DNA from: an uncultured Chitinophaga sp.
Lineage (GTDB): Bacteria > Bacteroidota > Bacteroidia > Chitinophagales > Chitinophagaceae
Reading direction: 5' to 3'
NCBI RefSeq assembly: GCF_946479755.1
Contig: NZ_CAMLHC010000031.1
Location: forward strand, 1 to 64,000
DNA: 64,000 nucleotides
This document shows, one piece after another, positions 46,901 to 56,865 of the stretch. The notes under the pieces were generated by a model that ran no database searches, was not told the origin of the DNA, and saw nothing but the letters and a program-made list of their open reading frames with translations. Made by a program: the position numbers and the translations under genes. Within the stretch, counting starts at the first letter, position 1. Each line of letters begins with the position of its first letter.

Positions 46901-47678
46901 TTATCCGTTCATCCTCCGCCGTACCAAAGAACAGGTGGCGAAAGACCTGCCGGATAAAATCGAGACCGTCATCTTCTGCGAAATGGACCCCGAACAACGG
47001 CATATTTATGACGCTTACCGGAATACCTATCGCTCCAAGATCCTTGGCGTTATTGAAGATCAGGGCATGGAACGCTCACAGCTGACCATCCTGCAAGGCC
47101 TGATGAAGCTGCGCCAGATATGCGATTCCCCGGCCATCCTCAACGATACGGAACAGTATCCCAACCATTCCGTGAAGCTGCATGAGCTGACCCGTGAGAT
47201 CGCCGAAAATATCGGCAACCACAAAGTGCTGGTGTTCTCCCAGTTCCTCGGTATGCTGGGACTCATCCGCGAAAGGCTGCAGCACATGAAGATCCCCTAC
47301 GAGTACTTCGATGGCAGCACCTCTACCATGGACCGTGAGAAAGCCATCCAGAACTTCCAGCATAATGATGAATGCAGGGTGTTCCTGATCTCGCTGAAAG
47401 CGGGTGGTGTGGGGCTTAACCTCACCGCGGCAGACTACGTGTATATTGTAGACCCATGGTGGAACCCCGCCGTGGAACAACAGGCGATAGACCGTACTCA
47501 CCGTATCGGGCAAACGAAAAATATCTTCGCTTACCGCATGATCTGTAAAGACACGGTAGAAGAAAAAATATTACAGTTACAGGAACGTAAAAAATCGCTG
47601 GTGAAAGAGATCATCTCCGATGACAGCGGCTTTGTGAAGAAGCTGACCAAAGAAGATGTGTTGTACCTGTTCAGCTAA
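43938..47678 (+). CDS. SWIM-domain SNF2-family helicase-like ATPase
   Basis: A 1246-residue protein. The N-terminal region has two SWIM-type zinc motifs: CQCPYNLGDICRH (about 73-85) and CTCDETAHALCVH (about 183-195). The middle (about 250-750) is not recognised. The C-terminal third is an SNF2 ATPase: RPYQESGFQWLNYL, ILADDMGLGKTIQAL (Walker A, about 805-819), VVLDESQAIKN (Walker B, near 904), ALSGTPMQNN, VLVFSQFLGML, SLKAGGVGLNLTAADYVYIV and DRTHRIGQTK. It probably moves along or remodels DNA-protein complexes. Such proteins are housekeeping in Bacteroidota; no defence partner is adjacent. Confidence 0.95.
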   Translation: MSLPHLLKYVYNNGTDEVIRRGKRIFSTGGVELIEADPVLKTATFRVKSDTHANYYRVSINKYGETSGMSIRCQCPYNLGDICRHEAAALFQLQEMLDKNHFESFETQFDQQHTLIKMKSIDIKTIKLLTSSAIIAEAEEIVKKHPIKVSSAKDEKVEAVLTLDKKEYPLIIQRNEERFFDTHCTCDETAHALCVHKTALFLQLLQKNGPFYFDTLRNWDKEKNKLLSLYGYSLTDDLDGKFAFSYMDGKPFLRVLDPTIKRVDGATAGRQQQTAPPPPEETLTVTQRLAAVFNANETLYPYFKIDIVSGEVNDEQTAFVSLASKLDLTKYVDFYQYREKDRELIAPIRKLQGPEVSKFLSKNSPFAGIWENITHENAEELPTETKELMLEYLHPKLAKLFPQLAEHGLVFHLPNRQQFKTKNLQPLQIGADRLKLILKTHSGSTNVEISCYVSIEGELIDVSKNNWESPLLFLYQNTLYLFESPQDALHVALFQQSGGKLKIPNKEWPVYLKDYLLPLSRQYDIRFDKELLAEVTDIEPECRVYLKELGETFIIQPGFAYRGQEVEWNEEEKITVQEGNKVLVIRRNKEAEDAFVSRLRTLHTNFAQNDNQHYFYLRAKEALKNNWFFLFFDALKEMNVRVFGFDNLRNFKFSSHKPVTNLQISSGIDWFDAQIEVLYGDQKVSIKDIKNALANKQNYVQLADGSLGLLPEEWLRKYSLLFKVGEEKDKGLKLSKYNFSVIDELYEFIDDEAVVIELEQKRKKLLQFDEIRNISLPHNLQATLRPYQESGFQWLNYLDEIKWGGILADDMGLGKTIQALTFLQYYKNKNGGKCMALVVCPTTLIYNWENEIRKFTPEIKHHIHHGPTRIKDSEELAKFDVIITTYGTLRSDIQTLMKLEFDYVVLDESQAIKNPQSKVTKAAQLLQTKNRLALSGTPMQNNTFDIYAQMNFLNPGMLGSVDFFRNEFATPIDKFQDEERKEHLRKLIYPFILRRTKEQVAKDLPDKIETVIFCEMDPEQRHIYDAYRNTYRSKILGVIEDQGMERSQLTILQGLMKLRQICDSPAILNDTEQYPNHSVKLHELTREIAENIGNHKVLVFSQFLGMLGLIRERLQHMKIPYEYFDGSTSTMDREKAIQNFQHNDECRVFLISLKAGGVGLNLTAADYVYIVDPWWNPAVEQQAIDRTHRIGQTKNIFAYRMICKDTVEEKILQLQERKKSLVKEIISDDSGFVKKLTKEDVLYLFS

Positions 47679-47711
47679 AGCAATTAAATTTCACGACTGT
47701 AAAAATTGATC

Positions 47712-47740
47712 AGCGCTTCCCACCCGGGAGGCGCTTTTTT
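47712..47740 (+). terminator. Terminator of the helicase gene
   Basis: Stem AGCGCTTCCC / GGGAGGCGCT with a G-T pair, loop ACCC, then TTTTT. Confidence 0.8.
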
Positions 47741-47901
47741 ATGTAGACACCCCCTTCCATTTTTGAAATGACCCTTCAGATTCTGCATGGTTTTCCCTTC
47801 TTATTTTTTTATCAGATCATTTGGATTTTTATTTATTTGATTGATTTATAATCAATTGTAAAAATTTTCTAACCCCTTTTTAATACTGGCATCTGGCTGG
47901 T

Positions 47902-48276
47902 ATGCCAGTCATTGTATCAAAACATTTGATTCACATGTTACCAGATTCGAAAATCTCACAACTGATCGGTTTACAGATCCCTGGCCTGTCATTTCCTATG
48001 GAGCAGCTGACGGCCAAAGAAAGAGTGAGCAAAGTGATCCACACGTTTGCCGATTATACCGGCAATATGATCCGTCATGAACAATTACAGGAAGTGAAAC
48101 GTTGTTTTACCATCGCCGGGGTACTGTACCGCAACGGCAGCAGCGCGCTGCGGAACGCTATTGAAAGTGTGTTCGTATATGCGTTGTCTCCCTTGTTGTG
48201 CACGCATCACCGGGACATGTTACCCTCTTCTCTCAGAACTGTCAGGATTCAACATTTACAAACAATAGCGCTTTAA
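47902..48276 (+). CDS. Conserved-looking small protein ahead of kdp genes
   Basis: A 124-residue soluble protein that I do not recognise. It is helix-rich with KVIHTFADYTGNMIRHEQLQ and VKRCFTIAGVLYRNGSSALR; no Cys pairs or membrane segment. Its end is ten bases ahead of the first of two tiny membrane genes and then kdpFABC, so it likely belongs to the potassium operon and may regulate it. The start at 47902 is uncertain; an ATG 11 codons on (47935) is also possible. Confidence 0.65.
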   Translation: MPVIVSKHLIHMLPDSKISQLIGLQIPGLSFPMEQLTAKERVSKVIHTFADYTGNMIRHEQLQEVKRCFTIAGVLYRNGSSALRNAIESVFVYALSPLLCTHHRDMLPSSLRTVRIQHLQTIAL

Positions 48277-48286
48277 AACATTTTTT

Positions 48287-48370
48287 ATGATGACTGTATT
48301 ACTGGTACTCGCGGGCCTGGCCTGCTTTGCCCTGTTCTTTGCTTCTGTCGATTATTTTGAAAAAATCTGA
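48287..48370 (+). CDS. Tiny single-helix membrane protein ahead of kdpF
   Basis: A 27-residue frame: one hydrophobic helix (VLLVLAGLACFALFFASV) and a charged tail. It is spaced 14 bases ahead of kdpF, and is similar in length and layout to it. It may be a second KdpF-like stabilising peptide. Too short to be sure it is translated. Confidence 0.5.
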   Translation: MMTVLLVLAGLACFALFFASVDYFEKI

Positions 48371-48384
48371 TAAACAAATCTGTT

Positions 48385-48462
48385 ATGACCGCCTTATTCG
48401 TGCTATCGATATTGGTCTTCGGCTACATGATATATGTACTGCTGAAACCGGAGAAATTCTGA
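48385..48462 (+). CDS. kdpF: Potassium-transporting ATPase subunit KdpF
   Basis: A 25-residue single-helix peptide (MTALFVLSILVFGYMIYVLL followed by KPEKF), the typical KdpF pattern and position just before kdpA. In E. coli it stabilises the Kdp complex in the inner membrane. Confidence 0.85.
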   Translation: MTALFVLSILVFGYMIYVLLKPEKF

Positions 48463-48509
48463 GACGGCCTTCTGTGGCCGCATGCAACATGCTTTTTAAC
48501 TAATTAGAA

Positions 48510-50225
48510 ATGACAACAGAAATTTTAGGCGTTATTGCCACCTATGGACTAACATTACTACTGGCCTGGCCGCTGGCGAGGTATATCGTAAAGGTATTCA
48601 AAGGCGAAAAAACCTGGTCCGACTTTATGGCTCCCATGGAGCGGCTGTTCTTTAAGATTTCCGGGATCGATCCCAAAGAGGAAATGACCTGGAAAGAACA
48701 TTTAAAAGCATTGCTGACCATCAACCTGGTGTGGTTTGTTTATGCTTTTTTTATGCTGATGTTCCAGGACAAGCTGCCGCTGAACCCGGATGGTAATCCG
48801 GGCCAGTCGGCAGACCTGGCGTTTAACACCGCCATCAGTTTCCTGGTGAACTGTAACCTGCAGCACTATTCCGGTGAAACCGGCGTGACCTACCTCACCC
48901 AGTTGTTTGTACTGGCTTTCCTGCAATTTGTGAGCGCTGCCACTGGTATCGCCGCACTGATCGTCGTATTCAAAGCATTTAAGGAAAAGACCACGACCAA
49001 ACTGGGCAACTTCTGGGATATTTTCCTGAAGACCAACACCCGTATTCTTTTACCCTTCTGCGTTATCATAGCGCTGATACTGGCGTTTAACGGTACGCCT
49101 GCCAGCTTCGACGGTAAAGACACTGTGGTAACGATGCAGGGCGACACCGTAAACGTATCCCGCGGCCCTGTGGCCGGATTTGTGGCTATCAAACACCTGG
49201 GCACCAATGGTGGCGGATGGTTCGGCGCCAACTCCTGCCACCCGCTGGAAAACCCCAACTATGTTACCTGGATGACCGAAATGTTTGCACAGGTAGTGAT
49301 TCCTATCGCTATGGTATTTGCGCTGGGGATGTTCATCAACCGCCGCAAATTTGCTTATGTCATTTTCGGGGTGATGACCATCGGGATGATATGCCTGCTG
49401 ATACCCACCATGATGGCGGAGATAAACGGTAACCCGGCTATTGCGCATATGGGCATACAACAGGTTACCGGCGCCATGGAAGGCAAGGAGGTCCGCTTCG
49501 GCCCTGCTGCCACCGGTTACTGGAGCACGGTTACCACGATCATCTCCACCGGTTCTATCTGCGGTTTCCACGACAGCACCATGCCGATGACCGGCCTGAT
49601 GGAGCTGCTGGGTATGATGCTGAACTGCTTCTATGGTGGTTGTGGCGTGGGTATTCTTAACTATTACATCTTTATCATCATCGCAGTGTTTATTTCCGGC
49701 CTGATGGTAGGCCGTACGCCTGAGCTGATGGGACATAAGCTGGAGGCCAGAGAGGTGAAGATCGCGGCGATCATCACGCTGCTGTCACCCTTCCTGATAT
49801 TGGCGGGCACGGCCCTCTCCTCCTGGGTACTGGCTCATCACCCGGAAGCCAATTGGGCCGTGAAGCCGTCAGCCTGGCTGAACAACCCCGGCTATCATGG
49901 ATTCTCCGAGATGCTGTATGAATATACTTCGTCCAACGCCAACAACGGCTCCGGTTTCGAAGGCCTCGGCGACGGCAACGTATTCTGGAACGTATCCACC
50001 GGCTTTGTGCTGATACTGGGCAGGTTCCTGCCGATCATCGGTCCTGTGGCCATCGCGGGTATTATGGCATCCAAAAAACACATCCCGGAATCCGCCGGCA
50101 CCCTGCGTACAGATTCGATCACTTTCGGCGCTATGACGTTTGCCGTGATCGTGGTACTGACTGCCTTGTCCTATTTCCCTGCACTGGCGCTGGGCCCGAT
50201 TGCAGAGTATTTCTCCCTGTACTGA
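48510..50225 (+). CDS. kdpA: Potassium-transporting ATPase subunit KdpA
   Basis: The channel-like subunit that binds and passes potassium in the high-affinity Kdp pump. The 571-residue protein has about ten membrane segments and the selectivity-filter type repeats, for example TNGGGWFGANSCHPLENPN (about 232-250) and GGCGVGILNYYIF (about 376-388). Family sequences FNTAISFLVNCNLQHYSGET (about 109-128) and SANNGSGFEGL type (here SNANNGSGFEGLGDG) are present. It is followed by kdpB 25 bases later. Confidence 0.98.
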   Translation: MTTEILGVIATYGLTLLLAWPLARYIVKVFKGEKTWSDFMAPMERLFFKISGIDPKEEMTWKEHLKALLTINLVWFVYAFFMLMFQDKLPLNPDGNPGQSADLAFNTAISFLVNCNLQHYSGETGVTYLTQLFVLAFLQFVSAATGIAALIVVFKAFKEKTTTKLGNFWDIFLKTNTRILLPFCVIIALILAFNGTPASFDGKDTVVTMQGDTVNVSRGPVAGFVAIKHLGTNGGGWFGANSCHPLENPNYVTWMTEMFAQVVIPIAMVFALGMFINRRKFAYVIFGVMTIGMICLLIPTMMAEINGNPAIAHMGIQQVTGAMEGKEVRFGPAATGYWSTVTTIISTGSICGFHDSTMPMTGLMELLGMMLNCFYGGCGVGILNYYIFIIIAVFISGLMVGRTPELMGHKLEAREVKIAAIITLLSPFLILAGTALSSWVLAHHPEANWAVKPSAWLNNPGYHGFSEMLYEYTSSNANNGSGFEGLGDGNVFWNVSTGFVLILGRFLPIIGPVAIAGIMASKKHIPESAGTLRTDSITFGAMTFAVIVVLTALSYFPALALGPIAEYFSLY

Positions 50226-50250
50226 TGATAAACTATAACGAACAATTACC

Positions 50251-52299
<2,049 letters not shown>

Positions 52300-52320
52300 T
52301 TAAAAGAAAAAATTAAGAAG

Positions 52321-52884
52321 ATGAAAAAGTATCTCCTGCCCTCTGTTAAACTGACCGTTCTCCTGCTGGTACTGCTGGCAGGCATCTACCCGCTCTTCAT
52401 CGCCGGCATCGCTAAAATGGCGCCCGGTAAAGGTGGCGGTGTAACGGTAACGCATAATGGAAAAGTAGTAGGGTATGAAAATATAGGACAGAAATTCACC
52501 GATGATAAATACTTCTGGTCCCGCCCCAGCACCGTGGATTACAATGCCGCCGGTTCCGGCGGTTCCAACAAGGCGCCCGGCAACCCGGACTATCTGAAGA
52601 CTGTGGCGGAAAGGATAGACACTTTCCTCGCACACAACCCGGACGTGAAAAAGGCCGACATCCCGGCGGAACTGGTGACCGCTTCCGCCAGCGGCCTGGA
52701 CCCGCACCTCTCTCCTGCTGCGGCTTACGTGCAGATTGCCCGCGTGGCCAAAGCCAGGGGCATTGCACCGGAAAAACTGAAACAGCTGGTAGACGCCAAC
52801 ACAAAAGCGCCTGTGCTGGGTATGCTCGGCCCTTCTACTGTCAACGTGCTTAAACTGAACGTCGCCCTCGACGAGTTGAAATAA
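52321..52884 (+). CDS. kdpC: Potassium-transporting ATPase subunit KdpC
   Basis: A 187-residue subunit with one N-terminal membrane helix (about 9-30) and a periplasmic domain. Family landmarks are FWSRPSTVDYNAAGSGGSN (about 62-80) and the pattern SASGLDPHLSPAAAYVQIARVAKARG (about 121-146). It follows kdpB by 21 bases. Confidence 0.97.
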   Translation: MKKYLLPSVKLTVLLLVLLAGIYPLFIAGIAKMAPGKGGGVTVTHNGKVVGYENIGQKFTDDKYFWSRPSTVDYNAAGSGGSNKAPGNPDYLKTVAERIDTFLAHNPDVKKADIPAELVTASASGLDPHLSPAAAYVQIARVAKARGIAPEKLKQLVDANTKAPVLGMLGPSTVNVLKLNVALDELK

Positions 52885-52939
52885 ATAACAGGTTTCCGGT
52901 GAGCTATCACCGGAAATCTATCTAACCTATATAAAATTT

Positions 52940-54028
52940 ATGAAGAAGATTTTACTGCTGGTCGCTATCATGGCTGCCGCTATCACCCTTTTTGCCCAAA
53001 CGGAACCAACGACAGAGAAAGAAAAAGAGAAAGGTAAACTGACATTTTCCGGTTATGCCGAAGCCTATTACAGCTATGATTTTAATCAGCCGGCCAATCA
53101 TACCAAACCCGGATACCTGTATAATTTCAACCGGCACAATGAACTGAACCTTAACCTGGCCATGCTGAAAGCCAATTATACCTCCGACCGGGTGCGCGGG
53201 AACATCGCGCTGATGGCGGGTACCTATGCCCAGTACAACCTGGCGGCCGAACCGTCCATCTTCCAGTACGTTTATGAAGCGAATGTAGGCGTGAGAGTAG
53301 GTAAAAACGTGTGGATCGACGCCGGTATCATGCCTGCCCACATTGGCTTTGAAAGCGCTATCGGGAAAGACTGCTATACGCTTACCCGCAGTATGCTGGC
53401 GGAAAACTCTCCCTACTATGAAACCGGCGCCAAAATCACCTGGACACCGAATGAAAAATGGTCATTCGCCGCGATGTACCTCAATGGCTGGCAGCGTATC
53501 AAACGGGTGGACGGTAACCAGACGCCTAATTTCGGTACACAGGTCACTTTCAAACCATCCGGTAAAGTACTGCTGAACTGGAGCACTTATGTAGGCAACG
53601 ACCTCCCCGACAGCACCCGCCGGATGCGTTATTTTAACAACCTTTATGGTACCTTTGGTATAACAGATAAATTCAGCCTGATAGCGGGGATAGATTACGG
53701 TCTGCAACAGAAAGCCAAAGGCAGCAGCGACTTGTCTAACTGGTATACGCCCATCGTTATAGCCCGTTACGCGTTTACCGATAAGCTGGCGGCAGCAGGA
53801 AGAGTGGAATATTTCAACGATGCAGATGGCGTGGTGATCGCAACAGATACCCCACATGGATTTCAGACTACCGGTTATTCCCTTAACCTCGATTTCACAC
53901 CCGTCAGCAATGTGATGTTTCGTATAGAAGGAAGGATGTTTAACGGAAGGGACAAAACCTTCATCAAAGGAACAGATCTTAAAAACAACAATGCAGCTGT
54001 AACGGCATCGCTGGCAGTGTGGTTTTAA
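52940..54028 (+). CDS. Outer-membrane porin encoded with the Kdp system
   Basis: A 362-residue outer-membrane barrel of the OmpL/BBP2 porin type. It has a signal peptide (about 1-19) and amphipathic strands typical of barrels (GKLTFSGYAEAYYSYDFNQ, WIDAGIMPAHIGFESA, SYSLNLDFTPVSNVMFRIEG-like strands) ending in an aromatic residue (AVWF). It stands between kdpC and the sensor genes, so it may let potassium cross the outer membrane. That role is inferred from position. Confidence 0.88.
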   Translation: MKKILLLVAIMAAAITLFAQTEPTTEKEKEKGKLTFSGYAEAYYSYDFNQPANHTKPGYLYNFNRHNELNLNLAMLKANYTSDRVRGNIALMAGTYAQYNLAAEPSIFQYVYEANVGVRVGKNVWIDAGIMPAHIGFESAIGKDCYTLTRSMLAENSPYYETGAKITWTPNEKWSFAAMYLNGWQRIKRVDGNQTPNFGTQVTFKPSGKVLLNWSTYVGNDLPDSTRRMRYFNNLYGTFGITDKFSLIAGIDYGLQQKAKGSSDLSNWYTPIVIARYAFTDKLAAAGRVEYFNDADGVVIATDTPHGFQTTGYSLNLDFTPVSNVMFRIEGRMFNGRDKTFIKGTDLKNNNAAVTASLAVWF

Positions 54029-54034
54029 TTTATC

Positions 54035-55159
54035 ATGACAGCAAAAGAACAACAGGTACAACACTACCTTGATCTGGCCAACCGCAGCGGCCGGGGTAAG
54101 TTCAAGATCTACATCGGCATGAGCGCCGGTGTGGGCAAGACTTACCGCATGTTGCAGGAAGCGCATGCCATGCTGAGGAACGGTATCAATATCCAGATCG
54201 GATATATAGAAACGCACGGGCGTACGGAAACACACGCCCTGCTGGAAGGCCTGCCTGCGATCCCCCGCAGGCAGGTTTTCTATAAAGGCAAGATGCTGGA
54301 TGAGATGGACCTCAACACTATCCTGCTGCTGGCGCCGGAATGGGTGGTGGTGGATGAACTGGCGCATACCAATATCCCCGGTTCCAAAAACGAAAAGCGC
54401 TGGCAGGATGTGATAGACCTGCTCAATGCCGGCATCAACGTCATTTCGGCGGTCAACATACAACATATCGAGAGCATCAACCAGGAGGTGAAAGCCATCA
54501 CCGGTGTAGAAGTGAAAGAGCGGGTGCCCGACAGTATGCTGCAAATGGCCGACGAAGTGGTGAACATCGACCTCACCGCCGATGAGCTGATCACCCGGCT
54601 GAAAGAAGGGAAAATCTATGACCAGTCCAAGGTAGAGACGGCCCTGCGGAACTTCTTCCAGGCAGATAAGATCCTGCAGCTGCGGGAGCTGGCGCTGAAA
54701 GAAGTAGCTACGCAGGTAGAAAGAAAAGTGGAGACCGAGGTGCCCCGCAGCCAGCAGCTGCGCCACGAGTCTTTCCTCGCCTGTATCTCCACCAACGATG
54801 AAGTGGCCCGTAAGGTGATCCGGAAAACGGCCCGCCTTGCAGCTTATTATCATGCCGACTGGTTTGTGCTGTACGTACAGACGCCGCGGGAAAGCGTGGA
54901 AAAGATACCCCTGGCCGCGCAGCGTCACCTGATCAATAACCTGAAGCTGGCCACAGAGTTAGGCGCGGAAGTTGTGCAGGAACAAGATGCGCGTATTTCA
55001 GATGCGATCATCCGGGTGGCGCTGGATAAACAGATCACCACCGTTTGTATCGGCAAACCGCATATCAGTTTGTTCCGGATCATCCTTCGGACCAACCTGT
55101 TTAACCAGCTGCTGAAAACACTTTCTTCCAACGACATAGATTTGATTATCCTGTCATGA
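54035..55159 (+). CDS. kdpD: KdpD N-terminal sensor domain with a UspA domain, no kinase
   Basis: A 374-residue protein equal to the cytoplasmic front part of KdpD. The KdpD domain (about 20-230) has a Walker A-like GMSAGVGKTYRML (about 28-40), GYIETHGRTET and WVVVDELAHTNIPGS; the C-terminal part (about 245-374) is universal-stress-protein-like. The membrane helices and histidine kinase domain of E. coli KdpD are missing. A separate kinase gene follows with a four-base overlap, so the two probably work together as a split KdpD. It begins six bases after the porin stop. Confidence 0.92.
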   Translation: MTAKEQQVQHYLDLANRSGRGKFKIYIGMSAGVGKTYRMLQEAHAMLRNGINIQIGYIETHGRTETHALLEGLPAIPRRQVFYKGKMLDEMDLNTILLLAPEWVVVDELAHTNIPGSKNEKRWQDVIDLLNAGINVISAVNIQHIESINQEVKAITGVEVKERVPDSMLQMADEVVNIDLTADELITRLKEGKIYDQSKVETALRNFFQADKILQLRELALKEVATQVERKVETEVPRSQQLRHESFLACISTNDEVARKVIRKTARLAAYYHADWFVLYVQTPRESVEKIPLAAQRHLINNLKLATELGAEVVQEQDARISDAIIRVALDKQITTVCIGKPHISLFRIILRTNLFNQLLKTLSSNDIDLIILS

Positions 55160-56865
55160 GTACACTGAGGTTAAAAACGAAGATTACTTTGGGGGTGTTG
55201 TTCCTCTATATTATGCTGCTGATTGTCAGTGTACTGGGATATTATTACCTGAACCGGCTGACCGATAAGGCGAAGATCATCCTGAAAGACAACTATGAGT
55301 CGCTGGAGTATGCCAAGAACATGATGGTAGCGCTGGAAGACCTGCCGGTGCATAGAGCGCAGGCCCTGCAGCAATTCGCCTCCAACCTGAAACAGCAGCA
55401 GGCCAATGTGACCGAACGCGGAGAGCGTACCGCCACGGCTACGGTAACGGCTATCTTTGAAAAGATGCAGAAAGACAGCGTGGTCAATCCCGGCGATGTA
55501 GCGGCGATCAAAAATGGTATTTATACCATCATGGACCTCAACATGAACGCCATTGTCGGAAAGAACGAGCTGGTAAAACGAACGGCCGACCATGCGTTGT
55601 TATATATCGCTATCATCAGCGGGGTGTGTTTCCTGCTGGGCTTCACTTTCGTGTACAACTTCCCCGGTTACATTGCCAATCCTATCGTGGCGCTGACCGA
55701 GGCTATCAAAGGTATTTCCAATAAACAATACAGCAAGCGGCTGCATTTTAAGTCCAACGATGAATTCGGGGAGCTGGCCGCCGCTTTTAACACCATGGCC
55801 CAGCGGCTGGATGAATATGAGCACAGCAATATTGCCCGTATCACTTTTGAAAAGCAACGTGCCGAAGCGGTGATCAGCAGCCTGAAAGATGCCACCATTG
55901 GTTTTGATACACAAAACACCGTGCTCTTTGCCAATACGCAGGCCTTGCAGCTGTTGAGTATGCCGGAGAAAGAGCTGATCGGTCATTCCGCAGATGAGAT
56001 CGCGAAGCAGAATGACCTGCTGCGTTTCCTGATCAATCCCCGGGAGAATGTGCCACTGAAGATCGTTGTAGAGGGCAAGGAATGTTTCTTTACACAGGAG
56101 GTGGCTGATATCCGGCATGAAGATAATCGTATAGGCTATGTGGTGATCCTTAAAAATATTACGGCTTTTAAGGAGCAGGACCTGGCTAAAACACACTTTA
56201 TCGCAACTATCTCCCATGAATTAAAAACGCCGCTGGCGTCGTCCGACTTCAGCATCAAATTGCTGGAAGACGAGCGCATCGGCACGTTGAAGCCGGAGCA
56301 GCGGGAGTTACTGGAAAGTATGAAGCAGGACAACCAGCGGATGATCAAGATTGTGAGTGAGCTGCTGGACCTCTCGCAGGTGGAGAGTGGTAATATCCAG
56401 CTGCAGCCGCAGCCTGTCACTGCTTTAAATATTGTACAGTATGCGCTGGACACGGTGCAGAAGCAAGCCGCCCAGCGGGAGATCACTATCCGGCAGCATG
56501 TACCGGAGGTATTGCCCCGGGTGATGGCCGATGTGGAAAAAACCGCGTGGGTGCTGGTCAACCTGCTGACCAACGCTATCCGCTACTCTACCTTGAAATC
56601 GGCGATAGACCTGAAGGTGGAGGATACCGGCACCAACATGATATCTTTCTCTGTGCAGGATTACGGCAAAGGCATACCGTTGGCTTTCCGTGACCGGATA
56701 TTTGAACGGTTTTTCCAGGTTCCCGGGGGAAAGGGGCATAAAGGAAATGGCCTTGGACTGGCCATTTCCAAAGAGTTTATAGAAGCGCAGGGCGGTGTGA
56801 TCGGCGTTGCCAGTGAAGAAGGCAAGGGCAGCCTGTTTTATTTCACCTTGCCGGCGGCGCAGTAA
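55156..56865 (+). CDS. Histidine kinase partner of the split KdpD
   Basis: A 569-residue membrane histidine kinase: helix 1 (about 10-30), a periplasmic or short sensor region, helix 2 (about 152-175), HAMP (about 175-230), a PAS domain (about 240-345), then HisKA with the phospho-acceptor in ATISHELKTPLASS (His about 354) and the ATPase domain (NLLTNAIRYS, GKGIPLAFRDRIFERFF, GNGLGLAISKEF). It overlaps the KdpD-domain gene by four bases. No response regulator (KdpE) follows; the next gene is on the other strand, meeting it stop to stop. Confidence 0.94.
   Translation: MSTLRLKTKITLGVLFLYIMLLIVSVLGYYYLNRLTDKAKIILKDNYESLEYAKNMMVALEDLPVHRAQALQQFASNLKQQQANVTERGERTATATVTAIFEKMQKDSVVNPGDVAAIKNGIYTIMDLNMNAIVGKNELVKRTADHALLYIAIISGVCFLLGFTFVYNFPGYIANPIVALTEAIKGISNKQYSKRLHFKSNDEFGELAAAFNTMAQRLDEYEHSNIARITFEKQRAEAVISSLKDATIGFDTQNTVLFANTQALQLLSMPEKELIGHSADEIAKQNDLLRFLINPRENVPLKIVVEGKECFFTQEVADIRHEDNRIGYVVILKNITAFKEQDLAKTHFIATISHELKTPLASSDFSIKLLEDERIGTLKPEQRELLESMKQDNQRMIKIVSELLDLSQVESGNIQLQPQPVTALNIVQYALDTVQKQAAQREITIRQHVPEVLPRVMADVEKTAWVLVNLLTNAIRYSTLKSAIDLKVEDTGTNMISFSVQDYGKGIPLAFRDRIFERFFQVPGGKGHKGNGLGLAISKEFIEAQGGVIGVASEEGKGSLFYFTLPAAQ

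Noticed and set aside
45492..47003. A 503-residue minus-strand open frame opposite the helicase
   Set aside because: Antisense shadow; no motif.
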